From: Actinomycetes bacterium
Lineage (GTDB): Bacteria; Actinomycetota; Coriobacteriia; Coriobacteriales; Eggerthellaceae
Direction: 5' to 3'
Length of the DNA stretch: 64,000 bases
Assembly: GCA_023460315.1 (NCBI GenBank)
Contig: JAEWQO010000136.1
Span: 1-64,000, forward strand
Shown here piece after piece: positions 24,937 to 34,255 of this stretch. Each line of letters opens with the position of its first letter. Position 1 is the first letter of the stretch. A program made the position numbers and the translations under genes. The notes under the pieces are model-generated. The model did not search any database, was not told the DNA's origin, and saw nothing but the letters and a program-made list of their open reading frames with translations.

Positions 24937-26277
24937 ATGCTTTCCGAGCGCATGCTTTCGCGCCTGATACATACGATGACGAAGCGACATCTGGCACTTA
25001 ACCCGACGGATGAGACCATGATGCCGCCAGCCAAACCAGGGCAGCCCTACATGCTGTACATGCATGTGCCGTTCTGCGAGCGGCTGTGTCCCTACTGCAG
25101 CTTCAACCGCTATCCATTCCGCGAGGAGGTGGCTGCACCCTACTTTGCCAACATGCGCAAGGAAATGCTGATGCTCAAGGACCTGGGCTACGACTTTGAG
25201 AGCATCTACGTGGGCGGCGGCACTCCCACGGTCATGATCGACGAACTCTGCGAGACGCTCGATCTGGCACGCGACACTTTCAACATCAAGGAAGTGGCCT
25301 CAGAAACCAATCCGAACCATCTGGCACAGCCGTGGCTCGACAAGCTGAAGGGCCGCGTGCAACGCCTGAGCGTGGGAGTGCAAAGCTTCGACAACAACCT
25401 GCTCAAGCAAATGGATCGCTACGAGAAGTATGGCAGCGGAGAAACTATCCTCGAACGCATCGCCGAGGCCGAGCCTTACTTCGACTCCCTCAACGTGGAC
25501 ATGATCTTCAACTTCCCTTCGCAAAGCGAAGAGGTTCTTTTAGCTGACCTGGAAAAGATCGCGCTGAGCGGCTGCCGCCAAACCACGTTCTCGCCGCTGT
25601 ACGTATCGGCCGCCACAACGCGCAAGATGGCTTCCACGCTGGGCGCAATGGACTACGAGCGCGAACACCGCTACTACGAGATACTGGACGGCGTGCTGGC
25701 AGGTGGCGACAACCCGCTGTTCGAGCGCACCACGCTGTGGACGTTCACCCGTGCGGGACAGGAAGGCGCCTCCCTGTGCGGCTTTGAGAATCCGACGCCG
25801 CAGATTGACGAATATCAGGTGAATTACGATGAGTACCCCGCCATCGGCAGCGGTTCCATCACCCACCTCAACGGCTGCCTCTACGTCAACAACTTCAGCA
25901 TCAAGGATTACAACGCCGCCATTGAAAGCGGGCACATGTCCATCATGGGGAAAACCGTGATGAGCAAGCGTGATCTCATGCGCTACCGCTTCCTGTTAGA
26001 CCTGTATAAACTGCGCCTGGACAAAAAGCGCTTCCGGCAGGATTTCGGCTGCAGCGTAGAGGTGGGACTCCCCCTGGAAATGGCCTTCATGCGGTTGAAC
26101 AGAGCGTTCGCAACCGACAACGACGAGGAGCTGACGCTGACTCCCATCGGCCGCTATCTGACCGTGGTCATGTACCGGCAGTTTCTCAGCGGCATGAACA
26201 ACTTGCGCGACCAGGCGCGGGCGGCGCTCACCGGACCGGAACACGAACTGCTGTTCGGCGACGGCAAGACCGCATAG
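24937..26277 (+). CDS. HemN-like radical SAM oxidoreductase
   Basis: 446 residues. CERLCPYCSF gives the CxxxCxxC motif for the 4Fe-4S cluster that cleaves S-adenosylmethionine; YVGGGTPTVM and the downstream GVQSFDNNLLKQM are hallmark HemN/HemW-family segments. The C-terminal HemN domain is present (SKRDLMRYRFLLDLYKLRLD...). Such proteins are oxygen-independent coproporphyrinogen oxidases, heme chaperones (HemW) or heme-degrading radical enzymes; the sequence does not decide which. It is monocistronic, with a strong hairpin after it. AGGAG lies six bases before the ATG. Confidence 0.82.
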   Translation: MLSERMLSRLIHTMTKRHLALNPTDETMMPPAKPGQPYMLYMHVPFCERLCPYCSFNRYPFREEVAAPYFANMRKEMLMLKDLGYDFESIYVGGGTPTVMIDELCETLDLARDTFNIKEVASETNPNHLAQPWLDKLKGRVQRLSVGVQSFDNNLLKQMDRYEKYGSGETILERIAEAEPYFDSLNVDMIFNFPSQSEEVLLADLEKIALSGCRQTTFSPLYVSAATTRKMASTLGAMDYEREHRYYEILDGVLAGGDNPLFERTTLWTFTRAGQEGASLCGFENPTPQIDEYQVNYDEYPAIGSGSITHLNGCLYVNNFSIKDYNAAIESGHMSIMGKTVMSKRDLMRYRFLLDLYKLRLDKKRFRQDFGCSVEVGLPLEMAFMRLNRAFATDNDEELTLTPIGRYLTVVMYRQFLSGMNNLRDQARAALTGPEHELLFGDGKTA

Positions 26278-26330
26278 ACCGCTGGAACCAGCCGCCGTTC
26301 TTCCCGTCGGGGCTTTTTACCCTGCCCCGG

Positions 26331-26365
26331 AACGTGGGTGCCCTAGCCGTCAGGGCACCCACGTT
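26331..26365. terminator. Bidirectional terminator hairpin
   Basis: AACGTGGGTGCCCT (26331-26344) pairs perfectly with AGGGCACCCACGTT (26352-26365) around a seven-base loop, between the convergent HemN-like and ATC-hydrolase genes. The T run is poor on both sides. Confidence 0.6.
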
Positions 26366-26401
26366 ATGTTTCCCACAAGGATACCGCAGGAAACGAAGGG
26401 T

Positions 26402-26947
26402 TCAGCGGGTACAAGTCAAGCAGTACTCGCAGTGGTCGTCGCCTGCGCCTATCTGCTTTTTGAACTCAAGGGAAATGCCCTCATGGCCATCAAGGTTGCC
26501 ATAGTCGCCCTCTGAGAGGATGTCCTGACAGAGGGTTCTCACCTCGTCGTCGGTGGCGCCGAGCTGACGAAAAGCCTCGATATGCGGGCAAAACGCAAAA
26601 TCCTTCTGCGCATACGAGCTGTCGATGTCGCGAAGGGTCTGCTGGAAAACAAGGAAGCCCCCCTTGGAGCTCTGAGCGCGAAGGGCACTCGCGGCATCTT
26701 CGACACCGTCCCACTTATCACCCGCAAGCTGCCCGAACACGCGATAGGCCCGTCCGAGCAGGGCCGTCGCTTCCGTTTCGGGCATCTCTTTCTGCAGTTC
26801 TTTCCATATGAGGTACGTGAGCGTCGACCGCGCCTGAATGGCCCCTTTCAATGCGGCGGCAAACTGTTCTTTCGAAATGTCCTCTTCCAGCGCGATCTTG
26901 TCTTCGATTGCGCGGCGTTGCTTGTCTGACACAGGTCTTCCTCTCAT
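26402..26947 (-). CDS. L-2-amino-thiazoline-4-carboxylate hydrolase family protein
   Basis: 181 residues. The C-terminal half carries the family core: FCPHIEAFRQLGATDDEVRT, CQDILSEGDYGNLDGHEGIS and the final DDHCEYCLTCTR with clustered cysteines. The founding member opens the thiazoline ring of ATC to N-carbamoylcysteine, which a carbamoylase then cleaves to cysteine. Here it is the last gene after hydantoinase subunits and an M20 amidohydrolase, a set that could perform comparable ring opening and deacylation. ATG at 26947 abuts AAAGGA; a GTG at 26932 has AGAGGA at better spacing, so the true start may be there. Confidence 0.72.
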   Translation of the reverse strand: MRGRPVSDKQRRAIEDKIALEEDISKEQFAAALKGAIQARSTLTYLIWKELQKEMPETEATALLGRAYRVFGQLAGDKWDGVEDAASALRAQSSKGGFLVFQQTLRDIDSSYAQKDFAFCPHIEAFRQLGATDDEVRTLCQDILSEGDYGNLDGHEGISLEFKKQIGAGDDHCEYCLTCTR

Positions 26948-27006
26948 TCCTTTGAAGGAGCCACAGCATGCCCCAGCACGTCGGCCTGCCGGCCGACAGC
27001 CTCGTT

Positions 27007-29004
27007 TCAGCCGACGCTTCCCCGTTCCAATTCATTCCATGCCTCATGCACGTCCTCGATGCCGATCGGCTCGGTTCTGGCGGCAAAGATCTCATGCAGC
27101 TGGTGTTTACGAATATCCCTGCGGTTCACGGGAATTTCCTGGGCAAGCTTGGCCAGCGCATCGCTCGCCGCAGGCGTCCATATCCTTTCGTAGGCGTCCC
27201 GAGAAGGTCCCAGATCATACGCGGCATCCGAAACCGACATCTCAGACCTGGCCGCTTCCGTCGCCGCCTCATCCACCGAAAGGCTGCCTGAAGCTTCCCT
27301 CACCACTACGCCGTAGTCTTCACGCGCCCTTGCAACAGACACCAGCCCGTTTTCCACATCCGTCAGGACTGCCTGAACGTCGCGCTCCCGGGGATCGCCC
27401 CATCCACCTCCTGACGGTGTTTGGAAGCCGATGGCATCTCCCGCCCCAAGCGGTTGCATCGTCAGCTTGCCAAGTTCCGCTTCTTCGGCTGTCCCCGGAT
27501 TGAGAATGGACCTCCCGACTTTGCCCGCTCGTCCCCCCGCCAGACCCCAGGGCTCGAAGCGCAGGTGCTCTTGGCCACGGGCCCCCACAAAAGACCGCTC
27601 CACCAAGGGCCTGAACTCAAGCCGCAGCGCACTGCCGCCCCGATACTTCCCGGCGCCTGCCGTGTCGGGGACGAATTCATAGCGTTCGATCAGCACCTTC
27701 GTGCGGTTCTCGATGGCCTCCACCGGGGTGTTGCGCAAGAAGCCGGTGGAATGGTCGATACCGTCGATGCCGTCCGCAAAGGACTGTGCACCGTCACCGC
27801 CTCCCAAGGGCTCGACCACCACGGCGCACATCACGCCGCCCTGCGCCTCATCCGGCTCGGAAAGCGTGACAATCTGAGCCTGGCCAGCTCCTGCCGCAGC
27901 AATGCGCGCAGGAATGGCCTGCGCGAGCGCACCCAGGCAGGCGCTGAATATCCGCATGGACAGCGGATGGCGAAGGCCCACGGCAGCAGGATACTGGGCA
28001 TTCACCACCGTCCCCTCCGGCGCAATCGTGCGCAAGGGCTCGGTGAGGCCGGCGTTGATAGGAATGAACGGATCTTCAGAAATGATGAAGTTTATCAGCC
28101 CCTGATAGAGATAGGGATGATGAGACCCATTGGTGACCAGGTTGAACGCCGTGCTCACCTGGGGATCCGATCGCGAGAAATCAAGGGTCAGCTCCTCTCC
28201 CTCAACCACAAGGTCCACTGCTATGCGAAGGGGAACCTCGCTGACCGCATCATCGTCAAGATAATCCTCGAACGCATACACGCCGTCGGGGATCTTTCCG
28301 ATGATCGCGCGCGAGCGCCGAGACGCGATTTCCAGCAAGTCGTCGGCGGCATCGGCCAACGTCTGGGAGCCAAACTTTTCGATGAATGCGCGCAGACGCC
28401 CCTCCCCCGTGACCATTGCGGAAACCATGCAGTTGATGTCGCCCCGTACAAGGTCAGGCTGACGGCTGGCGGCCAGGACGAGGGATTGGATCTCCTCGTC
28501 CAGATGGCCTGCTTTATACAGACGGACCGGAGGGATGCGAAGCCCCTCCATCTGAATGTCGGTCGCATCGGGACGCAGCGATGAGGGAACCGAGCCTCCC
28601 ACATCGGACGAATGGATGAACGACCAAAGATAGCAGACCAGCTGGCCTTCGTGAAAAATGGGCTTGAAGGTGGAAAGGTCCGCCAAATGCGATGACAGCC
28701 CGTCGGTCGAGTAGGGATCGTTCGTTATGAGGATGTCTCCCTCTCGCAGAGCGTCCCCGCCGCCGGCCGCTTCGATGGCCCTGCTCAAATCAAGGCCCAA
28801 GAAGCTGGTGACCCCGGCCGTGCGCGGGTACATGAATTGCCTGCCATCAGGCGTGACCAACACGGCAGTGAAATCACCGGACTCGGTGACGTACGTGGTG
28901 TAGCTGGTGCGCTCGATGGCGTAGCACATGCTCACGCAGATGGAGGACAGGTGGTTGCGGACGATCTCCAGAAGAGACGGGTCGCTGACAAGCTGACGCG
29001 CCAT
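27007..29004 (-). CDS. hyuB: Hydantoinase/oxoprolinase B subunit
   Basis: 665 residues. HyuB proteins work with HyuA in ATP-dependent opening of five-membered cyclic amides (hydantoin, N-methylhydantoin, 5-oxoproline; related acetone carboxylases). Recognisable segments are CYAIERTSYTTYVTESGDFT, DILITNDPYSTDGLSSHLAD, FIHSSDVGG and the C-terminal GGGWGDPRERDVQAVLTDV. Length exceeds the usual 520-600 by a helical C-terminal extension (residues 585-665) that includes RIWTPAASDALAKLAQEI, which may be family-specific. It starts one base after the hyuA stop and is followed 60 bases later by the ATC-hydrolase gene. Confidence 0.9.
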   Translation of the reverse strand: MARQLVSDPSLLEIVRNHLSSICVSMCYAIERTSYTTYVTESGDFTAVLVTPDGRQFMYPRTAGVTSFLGLDLSRAIEAAGGGDALREGDILITNDPYSTDGLSSHLADLSTFKPIFHEGQLVCYLWSFIHSSDVGGSVPSSLRPDATDIQMEGLRIPPVRLYKAGHLDEEIQSLVLAASRQPDLVRGDINCMVSAMVTGEGRLRAFIEKFGSQTLADAADDLLEIASRRSRAIIGKIPDGVYAFEDYLDDDAVSEVPLRIAVDLVVEGEELTLDFSRSDPQVSTAFNLVTNGSHHPYLYQGLINFIISEDPFIPINAGLTEPLRTIAPEGTVVNAQYPAAVGLRHPLSMRIFSACLGALAQAIPARIAAAGAGQAQIVTLSEPDEAQGGVMCAVVVEPLGGGDGAQSFADGIDGIDHSTGFLRNTPVEAIENRTKVLIERYEFVPDTAGAGKYRGGSALRLEFRPLVERSFVGARGQEHLRFEPWGLAGGRAGKVGRSILNPGTAEEAELGKLTMQPLGAGDAIGFQTPSGGGWGDPRERDVQAVLTDVENGLVSVARAREDYGVVVREASGSLSVDEAATEAARSEMSVSDAAYDLGPSRDAYERIWTPAASDALAKLAQEIPVNRRDIRKHQLHEIFAARTEPIGIEDVHEAWNELERGSVG

Positions 29005-29005
29005 G

Positions 29006-31078
29006 CTAGTCCTCCTCTTTTTCTCGTTCGATCAGGATGTTCAGGCTTTCGTCAACGCGGGCGGCCCAACCGGGAATGACAACCACCGTGGTGTCATCCT
29101 GCTCAATGACCGCGGGACCCGGTATCCGATCTTCCGAGCAGAGGTCCTCCCGGTTGAAGATGGGCGCCGCATGCACTGCCCCGTTATAGCGAAAAGCCCG
29201 CGTCTCCAAAGGCTTGCCCGGCATGTCAGGACGGCTTGGAGGAACAAATGAAGGCAGCGCAGGCGTAGGAGCCGTGATGCGCGCCCGCAGGCTCACGATC
29301 TCGATGGCGGACTCCTCCTCCGCATGGCCATACAGACGCCTATGCAGGGCCACAAACGCTCGGACGATTCCCGCCACGTCCAGCACCCGGCCGTCAGCAT
29401 CGGTCACCCGGACGGGTATCTCATAGGACTGACCGAAGTACCGGGCGTCCGCAAAACAGCACACCGTCGCCCTTTCCAGGTCGACGGCATCCGTGTCCTG
29501 ATTGACGAGCCACGCACGCGCCTCTTCCTCAAGCTCGCGAAGCTTGGAGCGAACGAGCGCCTCGGCGCCCGATTCGAGGGTTATCTGCTCAGCGGAAACG
29601 GCATCGTAGGTGAAATCGGCCGAGAGGGCGCCCATGGCGCAGAGCGTTCCCGGGCGATACGGCACGAACACGTCCCGCGCATGAATCTCCTCCGCCACGA
29701 TGTTCGCCGCCACCGGACCGCCGCCACCGTAGGCGACAACGGTGAGCTCCCGCGGGTCGTAGCCGCGCTGCTCCATGTTGTTGGATATCTCCGCATACAG
29801 GGCAGACACCGAGACGCGCACCATGTCGTCGGCGACATCCAGCGTGGGCTTTCCGAGCTTCTCGGCCACAGCTCCAATGGCTGCCGCAGACCGTGCGGGA
29901 TCAAGCCCCATGCGGCCGCCGCCGAAGCGTTGAGGGCTGAGATAGCCGCACAGCATGAAGGCATCCGTCATGGTCGGCAAGAAGCCACGCCCATAGCAGG
30001 CGGGACCGGGGTTGGAGCCGGCTGATTCAGGGCCCACCTTGAGCAAGCCGCTCGGATCAACCCAGGCGATAGATCCCCCTCCTGCGCCGATGGTTGCAAT
30101 GTCAAGGGCAGGGAGCACGATGGGAATGCCGGAAACCGTGCTTTGGTTGCTGTAGGTCGGTGCGCCGTCAATGACAACGGAAATGTCGGTCGAGGTCCCA
30201 CCCATGTCGAAGGTCAGCAGATCCCGCCTGCCTGCCCGGGTGGCCTCGCGGACGGCCCCGATGACGCCCGCTGCCGGGCCGGAAAACAGGGTCTTGATGG
30301 GAGCAGCGGCAGCGGACCCCACGTTCATCACGCCGCCGTTCGATTGCGTGATGAATGGAGCGGTTTCCAGGCCCTTCGCACCCAGAATGTCCTTCAGGTT
30401 GGCAAAATAGGTTTCCACGTTCCTCTGGATGTACAGGTTCGAGACCGCAGCGGACGTGCGCTCATATTCGCGCATTTCAGGCCAGATTTCGCTCGAGCCG
30501 CAAACCTTGAGCTCAGGATGCGTGGCACGGATGCGCTCGACCGCCTGGCGCTCATGGTCCGGCGTGCGGTAGCTATGCAAGAACGCGACGGCAACGGCTT
30601 CGATCCCCTGGGACACCGCATCCTCGACTGCCCGGTCGACGGCCGCAAGGTCGAGAGGCAGGACCTCGCCTCCCTGCGCGTTGAACCGTTCGGGAATGCC
30701 ATATACGAAACGGCGGGGAACCAGCGGCTCGGGCAGAAACGAATTGAAGTCATAGGGTAGGGGCAATCGAGCGCGCTGCAGGTTGAGAATGTCACGAAAG
30801 CCCTTGGTGACCAGAAGCGCGCAGGCGGATCCCGCACGCTGCAGAAGCGTGTTCAGCCCTATGGTCATGCCGTGCACGAAGTACTGCACTTCCGACAGGT
30901 CGAGCCCCTGCTCGTTCTCCCATACCTCCAACCCACGGCGCACGCCAAGCTCCGGGCTGTGCGGCACCGTGGGCACCTTCAGGCTCGTCATGGTTTTCGA
31001 CTGCACGTCAACGAGGGTGAAATCGGTGAACGTGCCGCCTATGTCAACGCCAAGCCGATATCGATGTTCTTTGCTCAC
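29006..31078 (-). CDS. hyuA: Hydantoinase/oxoprolinase A subunit
   Basis: 690 residues. The N-terminal LGVDIGGTFTDFTLVD is the phosphate-1 motif of the actin-like ATPase fold of HyuA; FVHGMTIGLNTLLQR, ITQSNGGVM, GPAAGVIGAV and FDMGGTSTDISVV follow in the standard order. The partner B subunit is next. The start is taken as GTG at 31078 (VSKEHRYRLG), with AAGGAG immediately before and overlapping the amidohydrolase stop; a TTG at 31096 would lie inside the preceding gene. Stop and start of neighbours are within two bases, so the operon is tightly packed. Confidence 0.9.
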   Translation of the reverse strand: MSKEHRYRLGVDIGGTFTDFTLVDVQSKTMTSLKVPTVPHSPELGVRRGLEVWENEQGLDLSEVQYFVHGMTIGLNTLLQRAGSACALLVTKGFRDILNLQRARLPLPYDFNSFLPEPLVPRRFVYGIPERFNAQGGEVLPLDLAAVDRAVEDAVSQGIEAVAVAFLHSYRTPDHERQAVERIRATHPELKVCGSSEIWPEMREYERTSAAVSNLYIQRNVETYFANLKDILGAKGLETAPFITQSNGGVMNVGSAAAAPIKTLFSGPAAGVIGAVREATRAGRRDLLTFDMGGTSTDISVVIDGAPTYSNQSTVSGIPIVLPALDIATIGAGGGSIAWVDPSGLLKVGPESAGSNPGPACYGRGFLPTMTDAFMLCGYLSPQRFGGGRMGLDPARSAAAIGAVAEKLGKPTLDVADDMVRVSVSALYAEISNNMEQRGYDPRELTVVAYGGGGPVAANIVAEEIHARDVFVPYRPGTLCAMGALSADFTYDAVSAEQITLESGAEALVRSKLRELEEEARAWLVNQDTDAVDLERATVCCFADARYFGQSYEIPVRVTDADGRVLDVAGIVRAFVALHRRLYGHAEEESAIEIVSLRARITAPTPALPSFVPPSRPDMPGKPLETRAFRYNGAVHAAPIFNREDLCSEDRIPGPAVIEQDDTTVVVIPGWAARVDESLNILIEREKEED

Positions 31079-31079
31079 G

Positions 31080-32606
31080 TTACTCCTTACCTTCAACGGA
31101 AACGAGCGAGGCGAACTCCTCGTTCACCAGAGAGATGACTTCAGGGCTGCTTGCGCAGGCACAGATGCCGCTCGCGATGACTGCCGCAGCTCGCCGCGCT
31201 GCACGCGTCCCCAGGGAACTTCCCGCACAGGCGACGTTTTGCCAGCTGTGAGCCGGCGTCCCGAACGGAGCCGCGGCAATCCAAACCTGAGCCGTGGGAA
31301 CACGCCGGCTCACATCCGAATAGTCGCTCGCGCCCATGACGGGCACCGGCGTGCGGAAAAGGGTGACAGAGTCGTCGGCCAGCAAGGTTCCCGCAGGCTC
31401 GGCAACTGCCCACTGCTCACGGTCGGACGCAGTCGGGTCTTCCCCCAGTGTCGCGCGGATGGACTCGGCAAACGCACGCTCATCGGGAGTGGGCTCCGGT
31501 GCAGGATGAGCTTCGAGGCAGGCTCCCAGCAACGCATTCAGAGAAGGAACCATCAGGGTCGACTGGCAGGCCGTCACCGGATGTTCCCGCACCTGCGTGC
31601 CCGTCATGAGGGCGGCTCCCCGCGCAACGTCGCTCACCCGGTCTGCAGCCAGGCGGGCTTCGGCCAAGTCTGCCGCCCGCACGAAATACCAAGACTCGGC
31701 GCGGTCTGAAATCACGTTGGGCGCAAGCGGGCCTGCGTTGTTGGCGTAAGACAGCATGACGCCCGACGGCACATGCTCGCGCAGGTAGTTTGCCCCCACG
31801 GCCATGAGCTCGCAGGCATCGGTGGCGCTGCGGGCTTCGACGGGAGAAACAGCCGCGTGGCCGGCAATGCCCTGGAACTCGAAAGTGGTGGAAACCAATG
31901 CGGCGTACACATGCTCAGAAACCCCCGTGAAGCCCATGGGATGCCATGAAAAGCAGAGGTCAAGGGCGTCAAACACTCCGGCGTTCGCCATGATCACCTT
32001 TCCGACCAGGGTCTCCTCGGCAGGACACCCATACAGGCGAATCTCTGCCCGCACCCCGGCCCCATCAAGCGTGGCAGCCGCAGCAAGCGCCGCGCCCACC
32101 GACCCTGCAGCCAGCAGGCAATGGCCGCATCCGTGACCGGGCCCGCCTGCAACGATTGGCTGGCGGACGGGCTGGGCTGCCTGGCTCAATCCAGGCAGCG
32201 CGTCATACTCCGCGAGAATGCCGATGATGGGGCCCGGCCGGGAAGGATCAAAAGAAGCTTCGCCCCGGTCAGAGAAACGACCCTTGTCGCTTTCTCCTCC
32301 AAAACGACCCTTCTCCCAATCGTCGCTTCCCGTCCAATAGCGCGCAATGAACGAGGCGGGGAGCTCAGGCACGGCAGGACGCTCAACCTCGAACCCATGG
32401 GACTCCAGGGAAGCGCAGAGGGCATCGGCAGCATGATGTTCCTGTCCGGAAAGTTCCGGATGCTCCCAAAGGTCACGCGCAAGCGCGTCTATCTCCGCGC
32501 CCACCCGCGCCACGGCAGCATCACACGATGTCAGGCGATCCGCATCAACAATCGTCCGCATGCGCTGGGCGAACGGAGAATCCCGATCATAAGCGAAGCC
32601 CGCCAT
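31080..32606 (-). CDS. M20 amidohydrolase, AbgB-like
   Basis: 508 residues. The GPGHGCGHCLLAAGSVGAAL stretch holds the metal-binding histidine/cysteine motif shared with p-aminobenzoyl-glutamate hydrolase subunit AbgB and related M20 amidohydrolases; the asymmetrical dimerisation domain follows (STTFEFQGIAGHAAVSPVEA). Such enzymes hydrolyse N-acyl or N-carbamoyl amino acids and peptides with two metal ions. Position between the transporter and hydantoinase genes suggests it cleaves either the imported conjugate or the N-carbamoyl product of ring opening. Its ATG at 32606 overlaps the permease stop; the frame upstream of it is rejected. Confidence 0.82.
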   Translation of the reverse strand: MAGFAYDRDSPFAQRMRTIVDADRLTSCDAAVARVGAEIDALARDLWEHPELSGQEHHAADALCASLESHGFEVERPAVPELPASFIARYWTGSDDWEKGRFGGESDKGRFSDRGEASFDPSRPGPIIGILAEYDALPGLSQAAQPVRQPIVAGGPGHGCGHCLLAAGSVGAALAAAATLDGAGVRAEIRLYGCPAEETLVGKVIMANAGVFDALDLCFSWHPMGFTGVSEHVYAALVSTTFEFQGIAGHAAVSPVEARSATDACELMAVGANYLREHVPSGVMLSYANNAGPLAPNVISDRAESWYFVRAADLAEARLAADRVSDVARGAALMTGTQVREHPVTACQSTLMVPSLNALLGACLEAHPAPEPTPDERAFAESIRATLGEDPTASDREQWAVAEPAGTLLADDSVTLFRTPVPVMGASDYSDVSRRVPTAQVWIAAAPFGTPAHSWQNVACAGSSLGTRAARRAAAVIASGICACASSPEVISLVNEEFASLVSVEGKE

Positions 32607-32607
32607 G

Positions 32608-33408
32608 TCACATCGCCTTCGCAAGCCCCACCGTGCGGTCCAGCACCACCAGGACCACGATGGACACCACAATGAAGATGACCGACACGGCGGTGACCGC
32701 CGGATCGAACGTCTGCTCTATGTAGTTGAAAATGCGCACCGACACGGGGGTGTTGGCCGCCGACGACAGAAACAGGGAAATGGACACCTCGCCAAAGCTG
32801 GTCACCGCCGCAAACACGGCACCCGCCACAATCCCCGGCCGAATGAGGGGCATCGTCACATGGCGGAAGGTGTATCCGGCCTTCGCCCCCAAACTCATCG
32901 AAGCGTCTTCAAGCCTGACGTTGAAGCCAGCCATGCTGGCATTCACGCAACGGACGACATACGGCAGAGCGACGACGCATTGGCCCAGCGCCATGGTCCA
33001 CAGCGATCCGTTCATTCCCACAGCGCCGAACACAGAGAGCAGCGCAATTCCCAAAATGATCTGGGGAACCATGAGCGGCGACATGATAAAGCTTTGCAGA
33101 AGGCTCGAAAAACGGCCTTGCAGGTGGCGCAGGCCAGAGGCCGCGAACGTGCCGAGGATCACCGTGATGGGCGTGACGATGAGAAGCAGGAACAGCGATG
33201 TCTGGATGGCACGCATCCACCCCCTGCTGGCAAACACCTCTTGAAACCACACAAGAGAAAAGCCCGAAGGGGGCACCTCCGGAAAGGCCGTGGGTGAAAA
33301 CGCAGAGAAGAGGATCACCAAGATGGGCAGCGCCAAAAAGACGAAGATGGCGATTCCTGCACAGTTCGCAAGAAGGGACGACGCCTCGATGTGCCTTCTG
33401 CTAGCCAT
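32608..33408 (-). CDS. ABC permease, PotC-like
   Basis: 266 residues and six membrane helices. The inner-membrane loop holds the EAA motif (LEDASMSLGAKAGYTFRHVTMPLIRPG) that contacts the ATPase. Sequence type matches the second permease of spermidine/putrescine-family importers. It overlaps the first permease gene by eight bases and the amidohydrolase start follows its stop directly. Confidence 0.88.
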   Translation of the reverse strand: MASRRHIEASSLLANCAGIAIFVFLALPILVILFSAFSPTAFPEVPPSGFSLVWFQEVFASRGWMRAIQTSLFLLLIVTPITVILGTFAASGLRHLQGRFSSLLQSFIMSPLMVPQIILGIALLSVFGAVGMNGSLWTMALGQCVVALPYVVRCVNASMAGFNVRLEDASMSLGAKAGYTFRHVTMPLIRPGIVAGAVFAAVTSFGEVSISLFLSSAANTPVSVRIFNYIEQTFDPAVTAVSVIFIVVSIVVLVVLDRTVGLAKAM

Positions 33409-34255
33409 AGACCTTCACCTCCCACCGCTTCAGCACGCACTCGACCGGCACGATGAGGGCAAATACCACCACAAGCAGCACGATGGCCATGGCACCTGCC
33501 ATGCGCAGGTCGCTTATCTGCAATGCCTGCTGATAGATGTCCAAAGGAAGGAGCGGCTGCATTCCTCCAATCATCAAAGGCGTTATGTAGCTGCCCGCCG
33601 CAAGCGCAAACACGATGACAGCACCGTTGATTGCGCCGGGAAAGGTGAGCGGCAACACGACTTTGAAGAACGTGCGCACCGGGCCAGCGCCTAAAACGAG
33701 CGATGCCTGCTTGACGTTGCCCCCCACCTCCCCCATGGACGTGGCCAAAGGAATGACGGCATAGGGCAACAGCACCTGAACATAGGCGATGATCACCGCA
33801 GGCATGTTCCACAGCATGGTGACCGGTTGGCCGATGAGCCCCAGCGTCTCAAGGACCTGGTTCACCAGGCCGTTGTTCGAGAGCAGGACGACCCAGGCAA
33901 ACGAGCGGACCACCACGCTGGTGAGGAGCGGGCTTATCAGCACCACGTAGAGGAGTGTGCGCACCCACGCGCGACGGGCGTTCACCATGAGGTTCGCGGC
34001 AGGATAGGCAAGAACGAGGGTGATGACGGTGGTCAGAAGGGCAACCCCTATCGTGACGCCAATGTCTCCCAGGTAGTCAGGGCTGGTGAATATCTCAAGA
34101 TAGCGGCTTGCCGTATAGCCATCCGCTACCTGCATCGTGGACGTTTGGTTCTGGAAGCTGATATACAACAGCAGGGCAAGGGGCACCACCATGAACACGA
34201 CCAAAAAAGCAACGGCGGGCACCAACAACGCGATGGGAAAGCTTCTGGACTTCAT
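33401..34255 (-). CDS. ABC permease, PotB-like
   Basis: 284 residues, six membrane helices, first permease of the importer. The EAA loop reads GGNVKQASLVLGAGPVRTFF before KVVLPLTFPG. It starts MKSRSFPIALLVPAVAFLVV; the ATG overlaps the ATPase stop (ATGA). With PotC-like permease, ATPase and binding protein it forms a complete polyamine-type (family 1) importer, whose relatives carry polyamines, thiamine, iron, and amino-acid-like cations. Confidence 0.88.
   Translation of the reverse strand: MKSRSFPIALLVPAVAFLVVFMVVPLALLLYISFQNQTSTMQVADGYTASRYLEIFTSPDYLGDIGVTIGVALLTTVITLVLAYPAANLMVNARRAWVRTLLYVVLISPLLTSVVVRSFAWVVLLSNNGLVNQVLETLGLIGQPVTMLWNMPAVIIAYVQVLLPYAVIPLATSMGEVGGNVKQASLVLGAGPVRTFFKVVLPLTFPGAINGAVIVFALAAGSYITPLMIGGMQPLLPLDIYQQALQISDLRMAGAMAIVLLVVVFALIVPVECVLKRWEVKVYG

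Noticed and set aside
27421..28584. Plus-strand frame of 387 residues opposite hyuB
   Set aside because: Antisense shadow: the hydantoinase frame on the other strand has clear motifs, this one has none.
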